From Hemerocallis citrina (taxonomy: Eukaryota; Streptophyta; Magnoliopsida; Asparagales; Asphodelaceae): a stretch of DNA of 64,000 nt. The number at the start of each line of letters is the position of its first letter. Positions within the stretch are counted from its first letter, which is position 1. The position numbers were made by a program, and so were the translations under genes. Where the stretch lies: positions 141,564,461 through 141,628,460 of the forward strand of contig CM030361.1 of NCBI GenBank assembly GCA_017893485.1. The letters run 5' to 3'. Positions 32,594 through 45,532 of the stretch are shown here, piece by piece. The notes below the pieces were generated by a model, which worked only from the letters and a program-made list of their open reading frames with translations, was not told the DNA's origin and made no database searches.

Positions 32594-35500
32594 ATGGAGT
32601 TGCCCCAAAACGACTTCGATCGCATCATGTTCTTCGGCCACGCCTGCAAGGTCGCCGAAACCACCTACGCCAAGAACCCCCTCGACGCCGACGTAATCCC
32701 CTCCTCTTCTCAAAACCCAAAAATTTCCCCCCAAACCCTAATCCTCACTTTTTTTTTTAATTTTTTTAATTTTTTTTGTGGTTTTTTTCTTCTTCTAGAA
32801 TTTGACGCGATGGGGAGGGGCGCTTTTGGAGCTGTCGCAGTTCCAGAATGGAGCCGAGTGCGTGAAGATGCTCAAAGGTGGGTAAAAAAGCAATCTTTTT
32901 GGTGAAATGGTCAAAATGGTATGATTTTTATATAAAAAATGGGATTTTTACAGATGCGATTTCAAAGTTGGAGGAGGCATTAGAGATTAATCCGAGAAAG
33001 CACGACGCTTTGTGGTGTTTGGGGAATGCACACACTTCGAATGCATTTTATACGCCGGATAACGATGAGGCGAAGGTGCTTTTTGCGAAGGCGGCTCAGT
33101 GTTTCGAGCAGGCAGTGGCAGAGGTATTGGTTTTTTAATTGATGGTTATTTGGTTGTTGAGGAAGTTGGGGTGAGTGATTGTGTGAAATGTGATTGATTT
33201 TGTTTGGTTTGTTGGTTTGTAGGAGCCGGATAATGAGTTGTATGTGAAGTCGTTGGAAATGTCGTCAAAGGTAATGATCTTTTTTTATTTTTTAAATGAA
33301 ATGTTCTATGGAATTTTGTTTATTACTCGAAATATGGCACTATTAACTTGGGATGTATTTGGGAATGGAGTTAAGTTTTGATAACCGGAGTATCGTAAAG
33401 TTATCTCACATAACTATAGTTTAACTTAACTTTGATTGTTTGGGGGTCTTTTTTGGAGTTAAGATAACTGTAGCTATCATAAGTTTCCTTAGCCAAAAAT
33501 TTAGAACCATCCATTTACTTGTAGCTAAAGTTATCTTAGCTTTGTTTACAAACAGGGCCTAGAGCTTGTTGGTTAACTAAGTTATTTTACTAGAAAATGA
33601 CTCGTCAAAATTAGTATCACACTAGATGTCTTTTTAGCAACTCTTTGTTTCTAAACTTTTTCACAATATTAATTAAATTGTTGTGGATGAATTGTAAGGG
33701 TATGGGTGCGTGAACCAGTTGATGATGCTACTCATTGTTTCTGGGTTGGCTTCACACACTAAATGGCTTCAAGCATGAATTATTGTTATAATAGTAATGC
33801 ATAGATATTCAAATAATGTTGATGCTACTTCTTTGAACTAAATGTTTTATCTTGCTATCTTGTTCCAATTTTATTTTGTTTGTATGATGGTCTTTCGTAC
33901 TGAACAAGATTGTACTTATTGTAAGATTTCTTTTGCAAGCTTTCTTTTATGATAATTGTCTTGTCACTTATTTGGTAAGTGGTTCTAATAAATATTGATT
34001 GTGGTCCTTCTGAACGCTAGCAAATTTGGTTGCATGTGGATTTATGTTCAATTAGGAAGGGTCTTTTTTAGTTAAAGAGGGGGTAGAATATGATGATTGC
34101 CATCGTTCGCATGATGATCAAGTTAGATTTTGTTGAATATGCTTAATCACATGTATTCGGTAATAGGAGATGGGTACTAGTGCATTCTTAATTTTTCTAA
34201 TTTCTATCATGGTTTTGAATGACTGTATAATCACTCTGGTGAGTAATGCCAAATTACTGTCCAAGAAAACATTATACATTTATTATAGTTAAGAGTCGCC
34301 CTTGCTATATATTATCCTTATTATGGTAGTCTTTCTATAAGAATCACACTCAATTATGATGCATGACGGAAAACCAAGAGCCAACACAACAAATTCATGC
34401 AATTAGTTTAGCTTAATGTTTGCTGTATGAATTGTCTCTTGCATAGTGGGATGTCGCGAGTTAGCAATTAGCCATATGCAGTAACAAGTACTACCATATT
34501 TCATTCCTTATGGGCTGCTAATGGAAAATTCTTTAACCGCTTCATTTATTCACCACTTAATCTTCCCCCCCTTCCATAGTTTATACACCATTTGAGATAA
34601 GCTACAACCAAGACGAAATAAAATCAACGAGATGAGATAGGTTTTGTTTTGTATATTTGGGTTGAGTAAAGTTCATTAGATATCAACTTCAAGCAACAGA
34701 TAATAAAAAAAGATGGATGGCTCAGGCTCCAGATAACTTCACTTGTAGCATTTTGTTACGCATTATAAAAACTGGGAAATTGTTCTTCACTTGAACATAT
34801 TTTTTTTGATCTTACAGAACATGGAGGATATGCATTCACCTGTAAATGCCCATGGTAACTGTACAAGAACTCACTATTTGTTAATATGTAATTAGCATAT
34901 TTTTACGAATTTGTAATGATCTAGCAATGTCAATTTTAAATAAGCTATGTACTAGAAGGGAAGTTGTCCACTAAGGCACTAACTAATATGATTTTCTCTG
35001 TGAGTAGTTTGTTACAATTGTTTTAGTAATTTAATATACTTTACCTTATTAAATTTGTGTATGTGCACTAAGTTGTGTCTGGTATATTATCTTAAAAGAG
35101 CAGTTGTTCTTGGTATGTGACTATGTAGCAAACGTGATGATTGAAAAATGTGTGACGAGTGTTTGGATCCTGAAAAGGGCAAAAAGTGGCATTTTCCCCA
35201 ACATACAGAAGACAAACATAAGAAAAAGTAATAACTGGATACCCACGTTCACAACCATGATCTGTCATAAACTCATAATCTGCCCAACTCCAAATATTTG
35301 GGTTGGCCTTATGATTATTTCTTTGCCAACATTTTGTTGTTAATGTTCTCCTAAAGAATCCAAGACTTGTGAAGATGTTCTTTAAATAGAGGTAAAGAAC
35401 TTTTGGCTTAGAGAGATCTCTCTCTGGTTATTTTAGCTTTTCAAATAACAAAATGAAACATGGTGTTTTGGCTGTTTTCCGATGTTTCTTCTGTTGATTC

Positions 35501-38500
35501 TCTTGAACTGTTGAGTTATAGTCTCTATTATATTGATTGTTTTCTTTTGCTGTTAAATCTTGGTTGCTGCTTGCATGGGTTTTATCTTATATTGATTGTT
35601 TTCTTTTGCTGTTAAATCTTGGTTGCTGCTTGCATGGGTTTTGTCTTATATTGATTGTTTTCTTTTGCTGTTAAATCTTGGTTGCTGCTTGCATGGGTTT
35701 TATCTTTTCCATGTGGCTTGTGCTCCTGTGTAATCCCAGTTAAACCCAAATTTGTCTTTTATAAAACTGATATAGGAAGTAGGAACACATTTTTACAGTT
35801 AGTGCGGAACAAGTTTAATTACTGAAGCCTCTTCATTCTAAATAAAGTTTGAGGAGCTTTTGCACTAGCTGGTCACTTTCGTAGATAGTCAGAAAATCGT
35901 TGGTTCTCTCTCTTCAGTGGTTAAATATGGAGACAAACTTGTTGTATTTGACCTAATGGGAGAATAAAATTGTATTTGGAAAATAGCACAAGTTTTTTTT
36001 TCCCTTTCTAAATGGAGAGAACTCACTTGTTAATCTTTCGCTTTTTCTTACATACAACTCCAAAATAATCCAAATGAGGGGGAAAAGTTCACTTGTAAGT
36101 AGTAACAAATAAATTCCAGGCCGTAGCATGGAAGAAGTTGCTTTGAAATAGGTAATAATTACTTTCAACTTTATGAAATAACTACAGCTATTAAGATGGT
36201 ACTTCTCATAATCCTGTTTAATATAATAAAAATAACTGAACGAAGAATTGTGTTTGAAAGTTATGAATAATAATGGTATGTTTCTACTTTGATGGGGAAT
36301 TCCAAACCATACTATAAACTTATATTGGGTTCTACTGCGTTGAATAAAGAGGATTAGTTTTAGCTCCAAAAATGATGAATCAATTGATTAAATGGCAAAT
36401 GAATCTTAAATTAAAACCTATTACCAGTCACACATGACCAGTAAAAAGGTAAACCCATCTTCGTGAAGTTTCCCAAGAACATACCTTTCGAATGATTATA
36501 TTGCTCGTGCGTATGCACCAATAGCACACGCCATACTTTAACTAGACGTTTAGTTTGCTTTATACATGGGGTTAAATGAAAATAGAGTTTATCTTAAGGG
36601 AGGAGGATATGTGCTTGCAAAAAGGAAGGGTTGAAGTGGAAAGATTTCAAAACATAAAGAAGAAAGTGTCGTAGTGAGAAAATTACCTGTGTGTAGGAAT
36701 GTAGTCGAACATAATGAAGAATGTTTGGCAGTGAGTAGGGGGGTTATGTGCTTGTATAAATTTATGATGGAAGGGTAGAAATGGAAAAGGTTCAGCGTAA
36801 CTATAATGACTCATAATGGGAAGAGGATTTGTTCCTTCATGCCTCATCTTGGTTTTGGAAAATTTTCACTTTTGCCATGCCTACCTGATTTAGGAGCACT
36901 GGGACAGTGGGATGATTCCCTCATTCACTTGGTTTCCTGGAGTGTTCATTATGTTCTTACACTTCACCTTTTTATTGTTTAATTAGTGGTGTTGCTTTTG
37001 ATCTTGATTTTTTTTTTCTTTTCTTCCATCATTACCTGAATGTGAAAGCTCTTTCAGGTTTTAACATTCTTCTTCAACTATTACGAAGTAATCTCTTCCT
37101 GCCTTTTGTGCAGACTGCTTTTATTATGAATTTTTTCTGCCAGTTGTATTAGTAGGCTTCTTTATCTGACCATCTAACCAATTGCTATGAAAATAATTGA
37201 ACAGTGCTCTTCATATAAGGACAGTAACTAAATGCTCAAAATGTTGAGTACTAAGGAAAATTATGTTTGCTACATTATACATTGATGTTCAGTTCATTTT
37301 CTTTGTTAAAATTAATTTTCTGCCAAATCTGGCAGACTGTCAATGAGAATACAATGTAAATATCTTAAGAATTAAAAGACTTCATCAGCAGTGGTATTCT
37401 TAATTAAGTTGAAGTCTTCCTGGTCTGAAAGAGAATGAATAAGATGATTTGACTATAACTTGTCATTAAAATTTCGCTATTTCATTTTCAGAGAACACAA
37501 CATTTCTTGACCATCACTATTCTTTCCATATTCTCTAATTCATAGTTTTCTTCAGGCACCTGAACTGCATCAGGAGATTCAAAGACAGATGGCTGGTCAG
37601 CAGGTTTCTATGGGAGGACCATCTGCTTCAACTGCTAGGGTAATGTATTTATGTTGTCTTTGAAAAATAATTTCATGGTGTCAGTGACATGTTGTGTTCC
37701 TACTTTGCCAAAAGTTCAAATATATTCATAATCTTCTATCGGTTTAGGTTAGATGTATTGTGTGAGTGCATACATTGAATGCAGTGTGTTATGGGCCTTA
37801 TGGCAAGTTGGCTTTATGCACAGAGCTTTTTAATCTTCAATTATTATCGAGCAAAGGGAACCTCATACTTATATGAGGTGATTTCCTCGTATATAGTAGT
37901 TACGTACACGATGGTACCTATTATGGACAATCGGCACCGGTCACATTGATTTGCATATCATAAGATCAATATGTTTGAAAAATCAACTTGTTCGGATGCT
38001 TGTTTATCATGTTTCAACTGGTTGCAAAATGAACATTTTTTCATAATATAACAATTGGCACCATGCAATGCATAGGTAACAAGCCTCTAAAGGAGTTCAT
38101 TTTTTGTACACATCTTACGACGTAATAAACATGATGAACGTTCTACTTAGTGTCCCACCGGGTGTGTACAGCCACTCTATATGAGTGGATTTTCCTCCAA
38201 GTATGAAGCTCCTTTTCCTCATTGTTATTTTGTTAAAATGTAAATCTAGTGAAATATCTTTATTACTTGAGGTGATCAGCGTTTTTCTTCATGCACCTAA
38301 ACCATCAGGTGTACCTGTAATGGATGAACACTTCTGGCACCTCCCAGGTGATTGTCTCAAATTCACTGTGCCTGGGCACCAAAGCCATCTTTAAATCTCT
38401 GAATGCCGTACCATTACTTATTTGCAAATCACTATTAGTGCCAAAACCTATACTGTTAATAGATTTCTACCATTCTAATGGAACAAGACTGCTCGGCTGA

Positions 38501-39309
38501 GTAAATGTATAGTAACTTTTGGAAGAGATGTTATACCAACTTGTAACCTTTTTCTTTGGAAAGTGATTTTATGTGAATGCTCACAAAGTTAAAAGGGAGC
38601 TTTTACCTTCTACAGACTGATTTATGTTTCCTTTGTAGGTTGAGTGACTATATAATGTAATTTGGAGATTAACCCTCTAGGATGTTACTCTTGTGAAGGG
38701 CTAATAAACCAAACCTTATTGCTTTACTACCAATACGTCCTTCCAGTATACCATAATTCAATTTTTTTCATTTGAATGATCTAAATAAAATTTCCCATTA
38801 TGTAGACAGTATGTTTGGAAGCCACTCCGTCGCCAAGCTAATTTACCAACTTTCCCATCTCAATCCCACCCGTGTTTGTATCATTGATCATTTTCTGAAG
38901 TTTCTGCAGTTCTGTTTTATTGTTTCTATCCCTTCCATAGGTTCCAAATAATACTTCTGTGCAAGTTGTTACACGAATTAAAATTCTGTATTTAGTTTGC
39001 ATATAGGTTTTGCACGCACGTGGCATGTGTATTGTGAGTGCTCCCCCAAACTAGAGTTGGAAAGTTTGAATGTTATTGGTATTTGATTTTAGAAATCAAA
39101 TACCAAACCGTTACTACTATAATTTATCAAGTCAGTGGCTATCCTCATAACTTGTTTTCCATTTACTCCTTTGGAAATTCCAGGGGTCCAAGAAGAAAAA
39201 GAACAATGATCTCAAGTATGATATTTGTGGGTGGGTGATTCTCGCTGTTGCTGTAGTAGCATGGGTCGGGTTGGCCAAATCGCAAGTTCCTCCTCCACCT
39301 CCCAGGTGA
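32594..39309 (+). CDS. TOM20: Mitochondrial import receptor subunit TOM20, six exons
   Basis: Exons are 32594-32692, 32799-32877, 32954-33123, 33223-33270, 37556-37639 and 39184-39309, all with GT...AG introns. Together they give 201 codons plus TGA, the usual size. The start [19 protein letters not shown] is the conserved plant TOM20 N-terminus. A TPR-like region follows ([20 protein letters not shown], then [13 protein letters not shown]). The C-terminus has a basic KKKKNN stretch, a single membrane segment ([15 protein letters not shown]) and a Pro-rich end. Plant TOM20 sits in the mitochondrial outer membrane, anchored by its C-terminus, and binds presequences of imported proteins. Intron 4 is long (4.3 kb). 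The reading frame is intact throughout, so this is a functional-looking gene and the only one in the window. Confidence 0.96.
33271..37555 (+). other. TOM20 intron 4 (4.3 kb)
   Basis: It runs from GTAATG to TTCTTCAG. It is AT-rich and contains no recognisable gene. It holds three tandem 59-bp units (about 35530-35707). A segment near 33350-33560 has short inverted similarities ending in ACAAACAGGGCC and may be an old MITE, which was not proven. Confidence 0.85.
35530..35707 (+). repeat. Three tandem 59-bp units in TOM20 intron 4
   Basis: TATTGATTGTTTTCTTTTGC starts near 35531, 35590 and 35649. Units differ by single bases such as ATC versus GTC after GGGTTTT. Confidence 0.9.
37640..39183 (+). 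other. TOM20 intron 5 (1.5 kb)
   Basis: It runs from GTAATG to AAATTCCAG. It is AT-rich with only short chance frames, and no gene or transposon is recognised. Confidence 0.85.
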
Positions 39310-40007
39310 ATATAGTCAAAAGGAAAGCCAGGTGCTGCTGCTGCTTTTGTTCCGGTTTCTATTGGCAAACAAACTTGTGAAGCTCAAGCTGTTATAAGTT
39401 CAAAAGGTTATCAGGCTAGTAACATATATTTGTTATTCTAGTTGTTCACTGTTGATCCTGTGCTAAAACATTATTCCGTAACTTACAAGGTATTTTGTTT
39501 TGACAAGTAATATGCTTGACCTATGAGATATGGTCATTTCCTTGTTTCAGCTTTTAAAATTTATTGTAGTTAATCAATTTGTTTTCTGAGACTGAGCACG
39601 ATGAAATTCCTCGTAATACAGTAATTGTGTGAGTATGTGGATGTTTCAGTATAAGAACTGAATGCTGTGATTGTATTCTACAATCTGTTTTCTTCAAAGC
39701 TTCCAACAAGCTGATTTTCCTTCATATTGGGATTAGAACAGCAGGATATGCCTATTTTGCCACTGAAGGGGCTAAATCTGATAGTAGTTGGATTTTTTCC
39801 AAACCTACAAGAGAGGAGAACAACGCAACGGCCTTACAAGAGGTCACCCATTCTAGTGCTAATCTCGTCTAAGAACACTCGACTCAGCTCAACTCTGGAG
39901 TTCTGATGAATTTTTAGACTTTGTATGGTCATACTTGCTCACAGCATCTAGATGTCCGCCGACAATATGAAGTAACATCACTGCTATTATGAGAACATTG
40001 CCTTTGA
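39310..40007 (+). other. TOM20 3' untranslated and downstream DNA
   Basis: No canonical AATAAA is evident close to the stop. The region holds no recognised gene. It ends at the 14-bp target duplication AACATTGCCTTTGA (39994-40007) of the next LINE. Confidence 0.6.
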
Positions 40008-40600
40008 AAGTTTGAACTTCTCAAAAGAACTCAACCCTCAGACTCACCCTCCCCCAAACAAAAAACCTAACCCTAAATCTGAAAACCTTGGGGGCGGCGG
40101 CGGCTAGCCCCCCCCCCCCCCCGAAACCTTGGGGGCGGCGGCGGCTAGCCCCCCCCCCCCCCCCCAAAAAAAAAATCCCGTCGTCCCCCCCATGCCTCTA
40201 CTCCACGACCTACCGTCGCGACCCTTCCACTACTCCTTTCCCCCCATCACGACCCTATCCTGACCGCCCATGGGGACCACCATCCGGTTCAAGTTCGTCG
40301 GCGAGCTCTCCATCGCCTCGAGACTCCAGCCCCAATCATCTGGCGCTGCGCGATCTCCATCGCGGCGGCCTCTCCATCGTCAGGAGGAGCCATTGACGGG
40401 ACGGCGCGTCCTTGCCGGCAGAGACGCAGGTCAGTATGGGGCCAGGCAGCTGCCCCCCCCCCCCCCCCCCCCCCCCCGCGCGCTGACCCAGATTTGATTT
40501 GCCCATGAGGCCAGTGGTTCGGCATGGGGCCAGTGCTTTTGCTGTGGTTAGGGGTGTGAAGCATGTAGTTTTGTGCGATTGTGGGGTTGGACTCAAATTG

Positions 40601-40929
40601 GGGTCCCTCCATGATTTGCTAGATGTTTGCCCGGATGTTCTGTGCACTTGCCACAATGTCCACACTCTCAGGGCCATTCATGGCGATCCGCGAGGGTTGG
40701 TAGTGCGTGTGAAGATGCCGGGAGTTAGGTTGTCTTGCACGTTTGTGGAGCTTGGGCCCAAAGATGGGGTCCCTCCATGATTTGCTAGTTGTGTACCCGG
40801 ATGTTCTGCGCGCTTGCCACCATGTCCACACTCTCGGGGCCATTCATGGCAACCTGCGAGAGTTGGTAGTGCATGTGAAGATGCCGGGAGTTAGGTTGTC
40901 TTGCACGTTTGTGGAGCTTGGACCCAAAG
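40601..40929 (+). repeat. Tandem units of about 166 bp in the short LINE
   Basis: GGGTCCCTCCATGATTTGCT occurs at 40601 and about 40767 with matching downstream sequence (GCCGGGAGTTAGGTTGTCTT). The start of a third unit was hit by the solo LTR, and its continuation GAGGTCCCTCCGTGATG begins at 46126. Confidence 0.85.
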
Positions 40930-41639
40930 TGTAGCGCCCCAAACCGTGACACGAGCCAAGACCTTTTCTTCAATTAGTCACAATACACAGAAAAACAGGA
41001 GAATTTAAAACTTTTTATTCAATACTCAATAGGTTACAAGTCTGAATATTGTACAACTGTAATACCTTACAATAGAGTTACAATATTACCTTTACATTTC
41101 TAAGTATTACAACCTTCAACATCTTACATCAGAGTACTTCTCAATTAATACATAACCAGTACATATACTGCAGCGGAACTAAACATAATACTGACTCCTT
41201 GCTTTCCTTGCCTTGAGTCCTCATAAATTTCGCCTTTGTACTTCGACGATCCAGTACCTATGGAAGTGGGGACGTCAGTATTCACTGACGCTTAAAGGCT
41301 GATCATATAGCAGCGAATCTTCCAAACAATATACAAAATATAATAATGGTGTTGGTGTAGTTTAAGTGTTCGTGAGTGCTATGACTAGACACTAATGCGA
41401 TACTTAAAATAGAACTAATTATACACAACCCGTTCCTGACAATACTCCATGACTCTGTGAGGTTGCAGAAGGGGTCAAGTCTCCCTATGCAGTCTGCTTA
41501 TGGTGTCTCCGTTTTCCACTACTACCCGGCATGCCTGACCTCACTCAACAAGGTTGCAGGTGCGGTCTAGTTCCGCCACTGCAGTCATATAGTGGTGTCC
41601 ATGTTTTTCACTATTGCCCGGTGTATCGGGACTTAATCC

Positions 41640-42312
41640 AAAATCAAATCATAGGGTTTCGCAAGCGCAGGGTAGCGCAGAGCCTACCCTGTGGCACCCT
41701 CTGGGGTTTAGCAAGCACAGGACTGCACAATGCATCCTGTGGCACCCCAGCCATGGTACTTCAGGAATTAACAGCGCGAGATACGCAACCCGTGTCCTCA
41801 ACTTGTGAGATGGCACCGTACGTATCCCTTTGACGGGAAGGTAGAACAAGGACGCTTCCTATTCTAATGTCAGCAAGTCTCCGAAAGCAACATGCAGCCC
41901 ATACTACATGCGGCTCCATCTCAAGCCGTTTCTCCATATATAGGGATTGAACCCGCGTTATGAATTCTAATTGCACACAACCTGTTCCTGACAACTACAC
42001 GTGACTCGCGAGGCTGCAGATGTGGTCATGTGCCACTGTTGCATTTCGCCCGTGGTGTCTATGTTCGCCACCGCGACCTGGCTAACCGGACCTCACTCAA
42101 ATTAGACGAACCCAATGTATCGGGCGTCATTCCAAGCGCAGGGCAGCGCGAAGCCTACCCCGTGGCACCCTCTGGGGTATCGCAAGCGCAGGACTGCACA
42201 ATGCATCCTGTGGCACCCCTAGCCACGGTACTCCAGGAATTAACAGCGCGAGATACGCAACCCGTGTCCTCAACTTGTGAGACGGCACCGTACGTATCCC
42301 TTTGACAGGAAG
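41640..42312. repeat. Duplicated segment in the solo LTR
   Basis: A stretch of about 185 bp including GCACAATGCATCCTGTGGCA and CAGCGCGAGATACGCAACCC occurs near 41650-41835 and again near 42130-42312, about 480 bp apart, with point differences. Confidence 0.85.
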
Positions 42313-44019
42313 GCACAACCCAGTACACCATCTATGATCTGCCTCAAGGGACGAGTTAGTGTAAGGGGCCCCCTACAACTGACCCCTCTCTCCCGGCAAA
42401 AGGGTTTAAGTAAACTGATCCTTATAAGTCACTATCCTAGTGATGTCCCTGACTCGAACAATCCTAGGGATGACGATATTATAACACAATGTGCTAGGCC
42501 TTAAATTAGGCTTCGCAAGACAACTCTACTAGGCCGCTCAACCTAGATTTACCAGAATCCCTCAGGACCCGGTTCGTGGCTCATCGATCCAAGACTTTGG
42601 CCGTGCGAATATACATGCACGCCGCTTCCCTAGACTTGGATTCTGTCTATACTCCGGTCCTCGACTAACCTACCCTGGTTAAGATTCGACGGTACACAAG
42701 GAGTGACTCCTCCATAGTTCCTTAGGGTAAGAACATATGTCTTGATGGTCGATAGCTCTTAGGGTGGTAACATCACCCTAGATGAGCGCAACGAACTGTG
42801 TACTAGCTAACAAGCTATACACGAGTAATAACCACAAACGAGCCAACTAAGCTACGTATGAAACAATAACTACCTACGAGCCAGGTGGACCTCGTAGGAG
42901 ATAACCACATACATACCAGCCAAATAAGCTGCGTATGAGACCAACAGCTACGCACGGGCCGGTCGGGCCGCGTACGAGACAACAACCTACATACGAGCCA
43001 ACTAAGCTACGTATGAGACCCACAGCTACGTACGGGCCAGTCGAGCCACGTACGAGCATGATCGTGTGCAAACAACCATACAGGTAATCAATTCTAGAAG
43101 CAACCAAGCGTGCTTACTAGCAACTCGCTCTTCTATTATTAGAAGCAACAGAAGAATCTACTAATATTCTATGATCGGTATTCCACTAAGGAAGAATCCG
43201 AAGGCGACCTAACGGCCTTTATCGGACCAAGTATCACTAGTGGTCTTCCCAATCCTTATTACCTCAACTTATAGCGCCTTAAGTATGGCATACAACTACA
43301 AGCATCTCCTTACGACAATCTAATCGTATAACTCAACCACCATGATACTCCTATGTATGAATGGGATTAATGCTTACGCTTTCATCGAGCTTAAGCATGA
43401 AAATCACTTACGACCTAGACATGAAGTCCACTATAGTCAAGCATAGGTTACAAATTGATCATGAAAGCTTACTACTTATCATGACTAATCACCGCAACCC
43501 AATTAGTATAAACAAGCAACATTCCAAGGCATAGTAGGTAGTTCTACCACTACTCCTACAATCATTCTAAGCAAGTATTTGAACTTGAGCATGGTATACA
43601 ACTTGCTCACCATCTAGACTAGCATGACATACAACTTACTTACAATTAAGCTAGCATGGCATACAACTTACTTGTAATTAAGCTAGCATGGCATAGGTCC
43701 ATAATTAAACTAACATGGCATATTACATACCTATAATTAAGCTAACATGGTAAGTAATCTTATCATTGATCCTACAACGTCCTAGGCATAATTGATTAAT
43801 CCAAGCATGGTAGGAAACTCTTAGAATTTGTCCTACATCATTCTAACATCATTAAGCATGCTAGATATTTTTAGAATAAATCCTACCATTAACTAAGCAT
43901 GAAACATGATAGGATATTTTTAGAATACATCCTACAACATTTTAAGTATAAAAGCATGGTAGGGTATTTTTATAAACAATCCTACAACATTCTAAACATG
44001 GAAACATGGTAGGATATTT

Positions 44020-44450
44020 TTAGAGGTAATCCTACAACTAATTAAGCATGAATATGGCTTCCAAATATTTTTAGGGATGATCCTACAACATTAGAAGCAT
44101 GAATATGGCTTCTAAATATTTTTAGAAGTAATCCTACAACATTAGTAGTATAAAAATGGCTTCTAAACATTTTTAGAAATAATCCTACAACACTTGAAGC
44201 ATAAATATGGCTTCTAAATATTTTTGGAAGTGATCCTACAACATAAGTAGCATGAATAAGGCTTCTAATCATTTTTAGCAAAGATCCTACAACATAAGTA
44301 GCATGAATATGGCTTCTAATCATTTTTAGAAAAGATCCTACAACATAAGTAGCATGAATATGGCTTCTAATCATTTTTAGAAGTAATCCTACAATATTAG
44401 TAGCATGGGAATGGCTTCTAAATATTTTTAGAAGCAATCCTACAACATGT
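44020..44450. repeat. Array of about 58-bp units in the solo LTR
   Basis: The words ATCCTACAAC, AGCATGAATATGGCTTC and AATATTTTTAGAAG recur about seven times. The 131-residue frame on the minus strand is produced by the repeat. Confidence 0.85.
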
Positions 44451-44739
44451 TACTACTACTACTACTCCTATTTTAAACAAAACATAATTATCTACTACTA
44501 CTACTACAACATACAACTTACTACTATTGCTACTACTTCATTCTCATCAAAAAAATCACAACATACAACTTACTACTATTACTACTACCTTATTAATCAA
44601 CATACATGCTACTACTACTTCATTTTATTACATACTACTACTTATTATTTTAGCTTACTACTACTTAGTAGCTTACAAATCTTTGTGATTACTAGTGATA
44701 AAGAAAAGATCATTTTTATCTTATTTTACTTTACAAAAG

Positions 44740-44950
44740 AAAAGATCTTTTTAATTAGCTACAACTAGTGATTAAAAATGAAAGAAAGATCCTTTTTAAT
44801 TAATTACAACTAGTGATTAAAAATAAAAGAAAGATCTTTTTAATTAATTACAACTAGTGATTAAAAATGAAAGAAAGATCCTTTTTAATTAATTACAACT
44901 AGTGATTAAAAATGAAAGAAAGATCTTTTTAATTAATTCTACAACTAGTG
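44740..44950. repeat. AT-rich tandem units in the solo LTR
   Basis: ACAACTAGTGATTAAAAAT with AAGAAAGATC and TTTTTAATTAAT recurs four to five times, at a spacing of about 58 bp. Confidence 0.85.
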
Positions 44951-45523
44951 TTTACAAGGAAATATCTTTTTATTAGAACTTATGTTCTTATTAGTCCAAG
45001 TTTCATAAAGAGTCCTACAACCCATAATGGTTGTAAAATGAGTTCATATGCTTTGTGTACTAAGTCCTACAACCCACAATGGTTGTATTGTTCAACATTA
45101 TGCAATATGTAAGTTTTTAGTCCAATAACATACAAACAAAAGATTACAATACTAAAGTTATGATCTTTAGTACTTACTACTACTCTTCTTTTTCCTCTTT
45201 TACTTACTATAACATACCACACACTCAACCCAAAAACAAAACAAAACAAGAAGGTAGAAGAAGAAGAAGTCCAACAACAAACAACAAACAAACAAACAAA
45301 CAAACAAACAAAGAAATCAAGTGTGAAGAAACCCCCACCTTATCTAACTTTGGTGGAAGAACTTGCTAGCTACCTTCTCCTTCCCCTAAGCTTTCTTTAG
45401 AACTCTTCTATTAACCTACAAAACAAAACTCTCAAGTTACTTTGTTCTCTCTTTCTTTTCCTTTCTTTCTTTCTTTCTTTCTTTTTGATCTTTCTAAAAT
45501 GAGAGAAGGAGGAGAATGAAGGG

Positions 45524-45532
45524 CTATTTATA
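45524..45532 (-). promoter_or_regulatory. TATA box of the solo LTR
   Basis: TATAAATAG on the minus strand, followed on that strand by a purine/pyrimidine-skewed leader. It supports minus orientation of the LTR. Confidence 0.5.

Noticed and set aside
33340..33570. Possible MITE in TOM20 intron 4
   Set aside because: Only vague inverted similarity and no clear target duplication could be placed.
40088..40497. Pro-rich frames as a gene start
   Set aside because: The frames depend on long C-tracts within the LINE leader, whose lengths may also be uncertain in assembly.
44042..44437. 131-codon frame on the minus strand
   Set aside because: A product of the 58-bp array in the solo LTR; the translation is a plain repeat.
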